A DNA stretch of 8,943 nt from an uncultured bacterium (GCA_905214615.1 CAJMMX010000072.1:1-8943), one strand, 5' to 3'. Shown: positions 1 through 5,736, counted from the first letter of the stretch. Translations and numbers: made by a program. The notes: generated from the letters alone by a model not told the origin.

Positions 1-38
1 ACCTTTACTCGCTATTTCGGACAGTCCTGGCTCACGAC

Positions 39-59
39 GGAGGCGCCACTGGCGCCTCC
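39..59. repeat. Perfect 9-bp inverted repeat, hairpin
   Basis: GGAGGCGCC, a 3-base loop ACT, then GGCGCCTCC. The stem is fully paired and GC-rich. Neither side has a T-run, so it is not a classical intrinsic terminator, although it could still end or protect a transcript coming from the left. The stem is seen directly; its role is unknown. Confidence 0.6.
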
Positions 60-291
60 TGTTCGTGCGGAACTCATATCGAGCAAAGGTCCGGGGCCTC
101 GCTACGGGGCGGCCAAGTTGATGTAGCTGAGATGCAGCATGCGGTCTGCTCACTCTTCGAAGTTCTTAGCGGAAATAATTCGAGCTGCAGCTGCGATTTA
201 CTTGCGATGGCGGTTGAGCCGCAACCCAGTTTTTATTGGACCTCGAACCCTATGCTCGATGTTCGCTTCGTTCATTGAGTGTCGCTCGCGA

Positions 292-377
292 GGGGTCTGG
301 AGTATATCGTTCCGCCCGCAGTTTCGCAGGCCGCAGGCCGAGAATGTTTGAGGACGGGATGATATGCTCCAGACCCC
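292..377. repeat. Long imperfect hairpin flush with the nrdG ribosome binding site
   Basis: The left arm 292-314 pairs with 355-377 over 23 continuous base pairs with only three G-U wobbles (303/366, 309/360, 311/358). The outer part is GGGGTCTGGAGTATATC opposite GATATGCTCCAGACCCC. The inner 40 bases contain a tandem CGCAGGC repeat (325-338). The right arm ends one base before the AGGAAGG ribosome binding site of nrdG (379-385), so an mRNA starting upstream would carry this hairpin directly against the ribosome site. It could be a MITE or REP-like element with terminal inverted repeats, an mRNA-stabilising stem, or a regulatory leader. I see no target-site duplication beside the arms. Confidence 0.7.
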
Positions 378-391
378 CAGGAAGGTTACTT

Positions 392-973
392 ATGAACTAC
401 GCGAACATTAAGTATTTCGACATTGCTGATGGGGAAGGCGTTCGTACTTCTCTGTTTGTGAGCGGGTGCCGTCGTGGGTGCAAGAATTGCTTTAACTCTG
501 TTGCGTGGGACTTTGCTGCGGGCGAGCCCTTTGATCGTGCCGTCGAGGACAAGATTATCGAGAGCCTCGATCATCCCTTTATCGATGGTCTGACGATTCT
601 GGGCGGCGAGCCTATGGAGCCCGAGAATCAGGCGGGACTCGTTGATTTCATTGAGCGCGTGCGCACGGCTTACCCGGTGGAGTCGGGGAAGACTATTTGG
701 TGCTTTACCGGTGACGTGCTCGAGGAGCTTATGCCGGGTGGTCGTCATCATACCGAGGTGACGGACCGCATCCTTGCCTGCCTTGACATGCTGGTGGACG
801 GCCCGTTTGTTCAGGACCTGTACGATATCTCGCTGCGCTTTAGGGGTTCGAGCAACCAGCGCGTGATCGATATGAACGCTACGCGCGCCCGTGCTGAGCG
901 CGAGGGCGTTGCGCTTTGTGATGCGGTTGAACTTTGGCGTGATGATCCGGTCTATTCGACCCATACTATGTAG
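392..973 (+). CDS. nrdG: Anaerobic ribonucleoside-triphosphate reductase activating protein (radical SAM)
   Basis: Protein of 193 residues. NrdG is the radical SAM activase that uses a [4Fe-4S] cluster and S-adenosylmethionine to make the glycyl radical on NrdD, allowing dNTP synthesis without oxygen in the cytoplasm. The cluster motif CxxxCxxC is at C26, C30 and C33, preceded by the typical N-terminal DGEGVRTSLFVSGC, and the SAM-binding GGEP is at residues 71-74. WCFTGD and the LVDGPF region also fit the family, and the length is slightly above the usual 150-175. The frame is open upstream to 236, but the ATG at 392 is chosen because AGGAAGG lies six bases before it and family homology begins there; the upstream part would run through the hairpin. 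NrdD is not in the window. The next gene, folE, starts 66 bp downstream with its own putative promoter. Confidence 0.93.
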   Translation: MNYANIKYFDIADGEGVRTSLFVSGCRRGCKNCFNSVAWDFAAGEPFDRAVEDKIIESLDHPFIDGLTILGGEPMEPENQAGLVDFIERVRTAYPVESGKTIWCFTGDVLEELMPGGRHHTEVTDRILACLDMLVDGPFVQDLYDISLRFRGSSNQRVIDMNATRARAEREGVALCDAVELWRDDPVYSTHTM

Positions 974-974
974 C

Positions 975-1005
975 TTGTGGTCGATGCCGGAGGGCGTGGT
1001 ACCAT
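975..1005 (+). promoter_or_regulatory. Candidate promoter of folE
   Basis: An extended -10 element (TG at 997-998, then TACCAT at 1000-1005) lies 34 bases before the folE start. TTGTGG at 975-980 could be a -35 element, though the spacing of 19 is long. Transcription would begin near 1012, leaving a leader of about 28 bases. This is a pattern match only. Confidence 0.4.
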
Positions 1006-1039
1006 AGCGCGAACGTGAAATCGGAAAAGTGAGGCCCAG

Positions 1040-1597
1040 ATGGTCGATCAGGAAAAAGTCGAGGCCGCCATTAAGCTGTTGCTTGAGGGCATAGGCGAGG
1101 ACCCAACTCGTGAGGGCCTGCTGGAGACCCCGGCGCGCGTTGCCCGTATGTATGGTGAGATCGCCGGCGGTATGGACCAGAGTGCCGAGGAACACCTGTC
1201 CAAAACCTTTGCCGTCGCTTCGAACGATTTGGTTATCGAGCGCGATATCACGTTCTACTCGCTGTGCGAACATCATCTGCTGCCGTTTTATGGCAAGGCC
1301 GCCATTGGTTATATCCCTAACGGTCGGGTGGCTGGGCTTTCCAAGCTCGCCCGCACGGTTGAGGTTTATGCCCGCCGTCTTCAGCTGCAGGAGCAACTGT
1401 GCGCACAGGTTGCCGATGCCCTCATGGATTATCTCGCTCCCCAGGGAGCGATTGTGTTGATGGAGGCCGAGCATATGTGCATGACGATGCGTGGCGTGCA
1501 AAAGCCCGGCACCAAGACCGTGACGCTTGCTCGCCGCGGCGTCTTTGAGACCGATCCCGCGCTCGAGGAGCGTTTCTTTAGGATGCTGGGCCGCTAA
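1040..1597 (+). CDS. folE: GTP cyclohydrolase I
   Basis: Protein of 185 residues, normal for the type IA family. It converts GTP to 7,8-dihydroneopterin triphosphate and formate, the first step of folate (pterin) synthesis, as a cytosolic toroidal multimer. The zinc ligands are visible: C76 and H79 in the CEHHLLPF motif, and C147 in EHMCMTMRG. The spacing C76 to C147 (71 residues) equals that of E. coli C110 to C181. The substrate-binding stretch RGVQKPGTKTVT follows at residues 151-162, and the N-terminal DPTREGLLETPARVARMY is typical. A GTGAGG sequence precedes the ATG. The HD-domain gene starts two bases after the stop, so translation is probably coupled. Retention of the zinc-binding Cys and His rules out the zinc-independent FolE2 type. 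FolE can also feed queuosine synthesis, but folB nearby supports folate. Confidence 0.97.
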   Translation: MVDQEKVEAAIKLLLEGIGEDPTREGLLETPARVARMYGEIAGGMDQSAEEHLSKTFAVASNDLVIERDITFYSLCEHHLLPFYGKAAIGYIPNGRVAGLSKLARTVEVYARRLQLQEQLCAQVADALMDYLAPQGAIVLMEAEHMCMTMRGVQKPGTKTVTLARRGVFETDPALEERFFRMLGR

Positions 1598-1599
1598 CC

Positions 1600-2181
1600 A
1601 TGAGAGTCGTCAACGACTTTACATCGAAGACCGATGAGGGGACGTCGCGTCGCGGCTTTATGGCTTCGGGCCTGGCCCCCTTTGGTGCCATGCCTCGCAT
1701 TGATTACATTTGTGCCAACGGGCTGTTCCGGCGGCACCTGGGCAACATCGTACAGTTGGAATCGGGGCGCATCTTCTGCCGCCACGGTATTGACCATCTG
1801 CTCGATGTCGCGCGCATTATGTGGATCAAGAATCTCGAGGAGCAGCTCGAATTTGACCGCGAGGTCATCTACGCCACAGCACTTCTTCACGATATCGGCA
1901 AAGATGAACAGTATGAATCGGGTATATCCCATGATGTTGCAAGCGAACGCGTCGCTGATGCGATCCTCGGCGGCATGCCCGATGACGTGGCGTTTGAGCC
2001 GGCCGATGCCGCAGCCATTAAGACGGCCATTCTGGGCCATCGAAAGCTGCGCGTGAACAGTCAACCGCTTGAGCGTCTGCTCTATGCAGCCGACAAAGCG
2101 TCGCGTGCCTGCTTTGCATGCCCCGCGCGCAACGCTTGCAACTGGAGCGATGATAAAAAGAACCTGTCGATTCGCGTGTAG
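1600..2181 (+). CDS. HD-domain phosphohydrolase-like protein of the folate cluster
   Basis: Protein of 193 residues from this ATG. HD-superfamily proteins are metal-dependent phosphohydrolases. Likely metal ligands are H62 (in CRH), H97-D98 (ALLHDIGK), H111, H147 (GHRK) and D165 (YAADKASR). Near the C terminus lies a C171-x2-C174-x5-C180 cluster followed by NWSDDKKN, which I associate with small HD proteins found next to folate genes in Clostridia (from memory, not a search). It lies between folE and folB, so it is a candidate for removing phosphate from dihydroneopterin triphosphate; this is inference. The start is uncertain. The ATG at 1600 is two bases after the folE stop but has only a weak ribosome site. 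ATG at 1660 or 1690 would remove 20 or 30 residues, and family similarity appears to begin at the latter (MPRIDYICANG). No membrane segment is seen. Confidence 0.85.
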   Translation: MRVVNDFTSKTDEGTSRRGFMASGLAPFGAMPRIDYICANGLFRRHLGNIVQLESGRIFCRHGIDHLLDVARIMWIKNLEEQLEFDREVIYATALLHDIGKDEQYESGISHDVASERVADAILGGMPDDVAFEPADAAAIKTAILGHRKLRVNSQPLERLLYAADKASRACFACPARNACNWSDDKKNLSIRV

Positions 2182-2189
2182 TTAGTTTG

Positions 2190-2224
2190 CGCGGTCGGGG
2201 TTCTAAACGAAGGAGACGATCGCG
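2190..2224 (+). promoter_or_regulatory. Small hairpin presenting the folB ribosome binding site in its loop
   Basis: CGCGGTCG (2190-2197) pairs with CGATCGCG (2217-2224), eight pairs with one G-U wobble. The 19-base loop carries the AGGAG (2211-2215), and the right arm ends at the base before the TTG start of folB. The pairing is real in sequence, but a stem this short can arise by chance in GC-rich DNA. Confidence 0.35.
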
Positions 2225-2710
2225 TTGAGTAACAAGAAACTGCCCGAGAATGCAACCAAGACCGAAGGCGCCGAGCTCGCCCGCCGTGGAAGGGGCGAAA
2301 TATCCACCGCAACGGCGGTGCCTCACGTGAGCTATGACGATTTGCGCCATGCCGATCGTATTGTCATTGACGGCCTGGAGGTTTTTGCCAACCATGGCGT
2401 GTATCCCGAGGAGAACGCGCTGGGTCAGAAGTTCATCGTTTCTCTGGTGCTCTATGCCGACCTGCGCGCGGCGGGGGAGCACGATAACCTGGACGCCTCG
2501 ATTGACTACGGCTCGGTGTGCCACGATGTCGATGGCTATCTGCGCGAGCATACGTTTAAGCTCATCGAGGCGGCAGCCGAGGGGACAGCCCAGATGCTAC
2601 TGCGCCGTTATCCCTCGCTGCTTGGTGTGCGCATAAAGCTCGATAAGCCGTGGGCTCCTGTTGGCCTGCCCCTGGCAAGCTGCGGCGTCGAGATCGAGCG
2701 CGTGCGCTAG
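2225..2710 (+). CDS. folB: Dihydroneopterin aldolase
   Basis: Protein of 161 residues. FolB splits 7,8-dihydroneopterin into 6-hydroxymethyl-7,8-dihydropterin and glycolaldehyde in folate synthesis. The fold-defining parts are visible: DRIVIDGLEVFANHGVYPEEN (residues 44-64), with the acidic residue after HGVYPEE expected in the active site; LDASIDYGSV with Y96; and the catalytic lysine K141 in the KPWAP motif. Usual length is about 120 residues; here about 43 precede the aldolase domain (MSNKKLPENATKTEGAE and onwards), are charged and show no motif. The start is TTG, chosen because AGGAG lies nine bases upstream, while the in-frame GTG codons closer to the domain lack a ribosome site. The gap to the HD gene is 43 bp. 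It ends six bases before the opposing metallopeptidase gene. No folP or folK follows, so later folate steps must be encoded elsewhere or be absent. Confidence 0.93.
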   Translation: MSNKKLPENATKTEGAELARRGRGEISTATAVPHVSYDDLRHADRIVIDGLEVFANHGVYPEENALGQKFIVSLVLYADLRAAGEHDNLDASIDYGSVCHDVDGYLREHTFKLIEAAAEGTAQMLLRRYPSLLGVRIKLDKPWAPVGLPLASCGVEIERVR

Positions 2711-2716
2711 TCGACG

Positions 2717-3493
2717 CTAGAGCTTGTTGAGGGGTGGCTGCTTGAGCCGCTGAGACAGTGCTCTATTGTTGGGACAGTACGTGTCGAGCAGGGCGTGAAA
2801 GCGCTGATTGTGGCTCGGCTCGAGCAGATGGACGAGCTCGTGGGCGACAACCATGTCGAGGCATTCGACAGGGTAGGCGGCGAGCTCGCGCGCGATGCGA
2901 ATGGCGCCGGTTTTGGGTGTGCAGGAGCCCCAACGCGTTTTCATGCTGCGCACGGAGACGCGGGCCACGGTGACGCCCATTGCGATTTCGTACGCGTGCA
3001 CGATGTCGCGTAGCGCTGCGGTGACCTCGGACGCGTAGAGCTGGTCGATGTGGGCTTGGAGCTCGTCGGACGTTAGGCCGTCGAGGATTGCGCGCCGCTT
3101 GGCCTGTGGGCTTTCGTCCGATTCGTCGGTACCCATAAAACTTGCGAAGGTGGCCTGCTTGGGTCGCGGTGCGGGCGATGCAAAGTTGTGATCGAGTGCG
3201 TCCTGTACCGTGATGGGCTTGCCCCAAAGTGCAATGATGGACGAGGGGCTGAGCGGCTCTCGCGCTGTCGCCTGACGTTGCTCACGTTGGGCAAGTCGGC
3301 TGATAATCCAGGCGCTGTTGCGCTTCACAAACGCTTCGATGCGCTCGTGGCTGGCGCCGAGCGGTGCGCTGGCGTGGACCTCGCCGCTCGATGTGACGCG
3401 TAGGTTAAAGTTCTTGACGCGCTTTTTGGTAACGACGACGGGGATGAGCGTTCCATCCGGTCGGGGTACGGAAATCGTAAATTGCTGCGTCAA
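2717..3493 (-). CDS. YgjP/WLM-family zinc metallopeptidase
   Basis: Protein of 258 residues resembling the YgjP (DUF45, M48-like) group, single-domain cytosolic proteins whose substrate is poorly known. Seen directly: an N-terminal beta region with KKRVKNFNLRVTSSGEVHASAP (residues 23-44), the family motif MKTRWGSC (184-191), and the zinc motif HELVH (H218, E219, H222) with a third ligand H228 in EPSHN followed by F232. No signal peptide or membrane segment is seen. Residues about 101-135 form a polar linker richer in Asp, Ser and Pro than the rest. The frame is open upstream to an ATG at 3556, but that stretch runs through a 16-bp hairpin. The TTG at 3493 is preferred because AAGGA lies six bases before it. 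The gene lies downstream of the dipeptidase on the same strand and converges with folB. Confidence 0.88.
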   Translation of the reverse strand: MTQQFTISVPRPDGTLIPVVVTKKRVKNFNLRVTSSGEVHASAPLGASHERIEAFVKRNSAWIISRLAQREQRQATAREPLSPSSIIALWGKPITVQDALDHNFASPAPRPKQATFASFMGTDESDESPQAKRRAILDGLTSDELQAHIDQLYASEVTAALRDIVHAYEIAMGVTVARVSVRSMKTRWGSCTPKTGAIRIARELAAYPVECLDMVVAHELVHLLEPSHNQRFHALLDTYCPNNRALSQRLKQPPLNKL

Positions 3494-3515
3494 ATGTGAT
3501 CCTTCAGATTGGGGA

Positions 3516-3551
3516 CGGGCCGGCATGTCGACCGCTCGGCATGCCGGCCCG
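3516..3551 (-). repeat. Strong 16-bp hairpin between the dipeptidase and metallopeptidase genes
   Basis: The stem is 3516-3531 with 3536-3551, closed by a four-base loop; the core is GGGCCGGCATG opposite CATGCCGGCCC, with a single G-T wobble at 3528/3539. On the minus strand it lies 28 bases after the dipeptidase stop and about 11 bases before the ribosome site of the next gene. The base run after it is TCCCC, not a T-run. It may attenuate read-through, protect the upstream mRNA from 3' decay, or be a dispersed repeat. A smaller stem (3574-3578 with 3585-3589) overlaps the dipeptidase stop. Confidence 0.6.
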
Positions 3552-3579
3552 CTCAAGGGATGCGAAATTAATTGCGCTC

Positions 3580-4593
3580 TTAATAGCGCTCGAAGAAGGC
3601 GAGCGCGTTGTCGCTGCAGAGCTTCTGCATCACGGTCTTGCCAAAGTGCTTGGAGAGCATGTTCTGGAATTCGGGCATCTTGCTGGCATCAGAGAGGAAG
3701 TCGGGTACCTTGGCGCCGTCCCAGTCGCCGCCGAGTGCGATGACATCTTCGCCGCCCAGGTCGAGCCAGTGCTCGATATGTGCCGCCAGCTGGTCGAAGG
3801 TGACGTCTGCGGCGGTTTCGTCGGTTGCGTCGTTGGAAAGGAACTCGCTGCAGTAGTTGAGGCCGACGATGCCACCCATGTCGCGAATGGTGCGGAACTG
3901 GTCGTCGGTAAGGTTGCGTTTGACGCCGCAAACCGCACGGGAGTTGGAGTGGCTGGCGACGAAGGGACGCGTGGCGTGGGCGACAACCTCGTCAAAGCAC
4001 TCATCGTTGAGGTGGGAGACATCAAGTACCATGCCGGCGTGCTCCATCTGCGTAAGTGCCTCGATGCCGGCGGCGGTGAGACCGGCGTGGGTGTCGTGGC
4101 CGCTCGCGAGCGGTCCCTGCGCGTTCCAGCTGAGTGATGACATGAGTACGCCCAGGCTCTTGAGCACCTCGATCAGCGCGGGGTCCTCGGCAAAGAACGT
4201 GGCGTTTTCGATGGTGTGGATGCAGGCTACCTTGCCGTCTTTGAGCGCGGGGCGAATGTCTGCGGCGTTGCGTACGTTGACCATGCGGTCGTGGTTGAGC
4301 ATTGCTTGGCCGCTCATGTGTGCCATGATCTGCGCCTGGAAGCGCGCGGCGTGGGCGGTGGGAATCTCGTCGGGGACAAATGTGGCGAAGCACTGTGCCC
4401 ACGGCGTGTTGCCGATCTTTGCGAGCGAGATGGCGCAGGCATTGCCCTCGATGAGGTCGAAATCTTGCGGATGCGTTTCGTCGCCGGGGAAATAACCGTC
4501 GGTGCCGGCGGTAAAGCGCAGGTCGAGATCGAGCGTGGCCCAGCCGATGCGGTCGGCGGTGTCGCAGTGTAGGTCAAATACGGGATATGCCAT
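3580..4593 (-). CDS. Membrane dipeptidase family (M19) zinc peptidase
   Basis: Protein of 337 residues of the renal dipeptidase family M19, amidohydrolase fold, which cleaves dipeptides (including some with D-residues) using two zinc ions. The metal ligands are seen in order: H9 and D11 in FDLHCDT, the bridging E129 in HTIENA, H194 in LDVSHL, H215 in ASHSNSR, and the acidic D290/D292 in GGDWDGA where the family usually has GSDFDG. NARxxCGVKRNLTDDQ-type sequence (218-231) is typical. Length fits bacterial members (300-400). There is no signal peptide or lipobox, so despite the family name it is probably cytoplasmic. The ATG at 4593 follows GGAGG at a five-base distance. The same frame stays open for 390 codons further upstream, but this is antisense to two well-supported genes and is rejected. 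It is transcribed away from the FKBP gene. Confidence 0.93.
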   Translation of the reverse strand: MAYPVFDLHCDTADRIGWATLDLDLRFTAGTDGYFPGDETHPQDFDLIEGNACAISLAKIGNTPWAQCFATFVPDEIPTAHAARFQAQIMAHMSGQAMLNHDRMVNVRNAADIRPALKDGKVACIHTIENATFFAEDPALIEVLKSLGVLMSSLSWNAQGPLASGHDTHAGLTAAGIEALTQMEHAGMVLDVSHLNDECFDEVVAHATRPFVASHSNSRAVCGVKRNLTDDQFRTIRDMGGIVGLNYCSEFLSNDATDETAADVTFDQLAAHIEHWLDLGGEDVIALGGDWDGAKVPDFLSDASKMPEFQNMLSKHFGKTVMQKLCSDNALAFFERY

Positions 4594-4713
4594 GGTTCCT
4601 CCGGTTGCAGCGTTTCTTTGCAAACTGTCTTTGAATTGTATGACTAGGGTATAGTTAGCGCCATATGTACACGGCGGCCCGCGTTGTGCGCCGCCCTTAT
4701 CACGGAGGTTACC
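4594..4713. promoter_or_regulatory. Divergent promoter region, dipeptidase and FKBP
   Basis: This 120-bp gap is the only divergent intergenic region in the window, and its middle is AT-richer than the flanks. On the plus strand TATAGT (4650-4655) is a reasonable -10 element for the FKBP gene, but TTGAAT (4631-4636) is only 13 bases away, too close for a good -35. On the minus strand TACAAT (4635-4640) is a good -10 for the dipeptidase, with no clear -35. The two -10 elements are only 9 bases apart and run in opposite directions, so the two polymerases may exclude each other. In the FKBP leader GGCGGC (4673-4678) can pair with GCCGCC (4690-4695). Confidence 0.45.
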
Positions 4714-5142
4714 ATGTCCAACCAGGGCAAGAAGGTCAAGACCCATTATCGCGGCACGCTCGACGACGGCACGCAGTTCGATAGCTCCTACGATCGCGGC
4801 GAGCCGCTGGAGTTCACCTGCGGCGCCGGCCAGATGATCAAGGGCTTCGACGCCGCTGTTGTCGACATGCAGGTGGGCGAGAAGAAGACCGTGCACATTC
4901 CTGCTGCCGATGCCTACGGCGAGCACAATCCCGAGATGGTTCTGACCTTCCCGGCCGAGCAGGTTCCCAACATCGAGCAGATCGAGAAGGGCATGAAGCT
5001 CTTCCTGTCCACGCCGAGCGGCATGCCCGTTCCCGCCGTCGTCATTGACGTGACGCCCGAGGCTGTGACGCTCGACGCCAACCACGAGTTGGCCGGCAAG
5101 GACCTCAACTTTGATATCGAGCTCGTTGAGGTCGAGGGTTAG
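4714..5142 (+). CDS. SlyD-type FKBP peptidyl-prolyl cis-trans isomerase
   Basis: Protein of 142 residues. It has the SlyD layout: an FKBP half (residues about 5-70, with FDSSYDRGEPLEF and GAGQMIKGFDAAVVDM), an insert-in-flap chaperone domain (about 71-120, beginning after AYGEHNPEM), and the final FKBP strand (HELAGKDLNFDIELVEV, 124-140). The isomerase catalyses proline bond rotation and the insert domain binds unfolded chains. The E. coli SlyD C-terminal tail rich in His and Cys that binds nickel is absent; the protein stops at EVEG. The ATG at 4714 is chosen over an upstream in-frame ATG at 4684 because GGAGG lies five bases before it and homology begins there. The UreE-like gene starts three bases after the stop, so the two are almost certainly co-translated. 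Confidence 0.95.
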   Translation: MSNQGKKVKTHYRGTLDDGTQFDSSYDRGEPLEFTCGAGQMIKGFDAAVVDMQVGEKKTVHIPAADAYGEHNPEMVLTFPAEQVPNIEQIEKGMKLFLSTPSGMPVPAVVIDVTPEAVTLDANHELAGKDLNFDIELVEVEG

Positions 5143-5145
5143 AGT

Positions 5146-5724
5146 ATGTCTGAACGCCTGGTTTCGACGACATGCTTGGGAAATCTCAACGATCCGTCCT
5201 ATGAACTCCTGCTTCGCCGGAAGTTGGGCGGCGTCTTTGAAGTTGACGAGCTGCTGCTCGATTGGGACCAGGCCGATGTATGCGCGTTTGTGGGCGTGAC
5301 GGAGCTGGGGCGCACGATTGATGTTCGGCTGGATGCTACCGACGGCGGTCGTCTTGCCGATGGCGACGTGCTCGCCATTGACCGTTCGGGCATGGTGCCC
5401 GTGGCGGTTGTCGTGCGCCTGCGCAGCGCCGAGGTTTATTTGGTCGAAGTCGACCGCATGGATCCGATTGCGCTCGCGCATGCGTGCTGGGAGATCGGTA
5501 ACATGCATGCGCCGCTCTTCCGGGGCGACTCGGACGAGCATACCGTGCGCATGTATACGCCGGTGCAGCCTGTTTTGGGCCGTATGCTCCGGGGTGTCGA
5601 GGGTGTTCGGCTCTCGGTGGTTACCCGCGAACTCGATGCGGACCGACGCTTTGCATCGAGCGCGGCGGATGTCGTCGTGAGCATGGCTCCCGACTTTACC
5701 ATCGTAAAAAAGACGCGCGGCTAA
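5146..5724 (+). CDS. UreE-like metallochaperone domain protein
   Basis: Protein of 192 residues that aligns by eye over most of its length to urease accessory protein UreE, the dimeric nickel chaperone. Seen: an N-terminal half with TIDVRLDATDGGRLADGDVLAID (57-79), matching the UreE stretch ending in GDVL; then DPIALAHACWEIGNMHAPLF (106-125), corresponding to UreE DPFMLAKACYHLGNRHVPLQ; then VLGRMLRGVEGVRLSVVTREL, like the UreE VLDDMLRQFG region. The conserved metal-binding histidine of the GNxH motif is H121. The secondary UreE histidines (YHHDH) are replaced by YTPVQ, and the His-rich tail is missing. Family length is usually 150-160, so the N terminus is longer. Urease genes are not in the window, so the client is unknown; nickel delivery to another enzyme is an inference. 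It lies three bases behind the FKBP gene with GAGGG before its ATG. Confidence 0.82.
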   Translation: MSERLVSTTCLGNLNDPSYELLLRRKLGGVFEVDELLLDWDQADVCAFVGVTELGRTIDVRLDATDGGRLADGDVLAIDRSGMVPVAVVVRLRSAEVYLVEVDRMDPIALAHACWEIGNMHAPLFRGDSDEHTVRMYTPVQPVLGRMLRGVEGVRLSVVTRELDADRRFASSAADVVVSMAPDFTIVKKTRG

Positions 5725-5736
5725 GCGTGCGTATGC

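Larger units (their letters stand above)
1..391. other. Intergenic region upstream of nrdG, no convincing gene
   Basis: No reading frame here looks like a protein family I recognise. Frame 1 is open from the window edge to a TAG at 124-126, but its translation shows no NrdD glycyl-radical or other known motif, so I do not call a partial gene. The stretch holds a perfect inverted repeat (39-59), short palindromes at 155-162 and 183-192, and a weak stem of 5 bp (212-216 with 222-226) followed three bases later by five T (230-234). It also holds the long hairpin at 292-377. Activase genes normally follow nrdD, so nrdD may lie just left of the window, but that cannot be seen here. Confidence 0.6.

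Noticed and set aside
1..126. Open frame at the left edge as the end of a gene (for example nrdD)
   Set aside because: The translation has no glycyl-radical or other known motif, and it crosses a perfect inverted repeat.
212..234. Intrinsic terminator: 5-bp stem followed by TTTTT
   Set aside because: The stem is short and separated from the T-run by three bases; too weak to call.
236..391. N-terminal extension of nrdG to an ATG at 236
   Set aside because: The extra 52 residues run through the long hairpin, do not resemble NrdG, and the ATG at 392 has a good ribosome site.
386..1501. A 371-codon minus-strand open frame opposite nrdG and folE
   Set aside because: Shadow of two well-supported plus-strand genes; no family motif.
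3494..3556. ATG at 3556 as start of the metallopeptidase
   Set aside because: It would translate the 16-bp hairpin; the TTG at 3493 has AAGGA at the right distance and is where family-like sequence starts.
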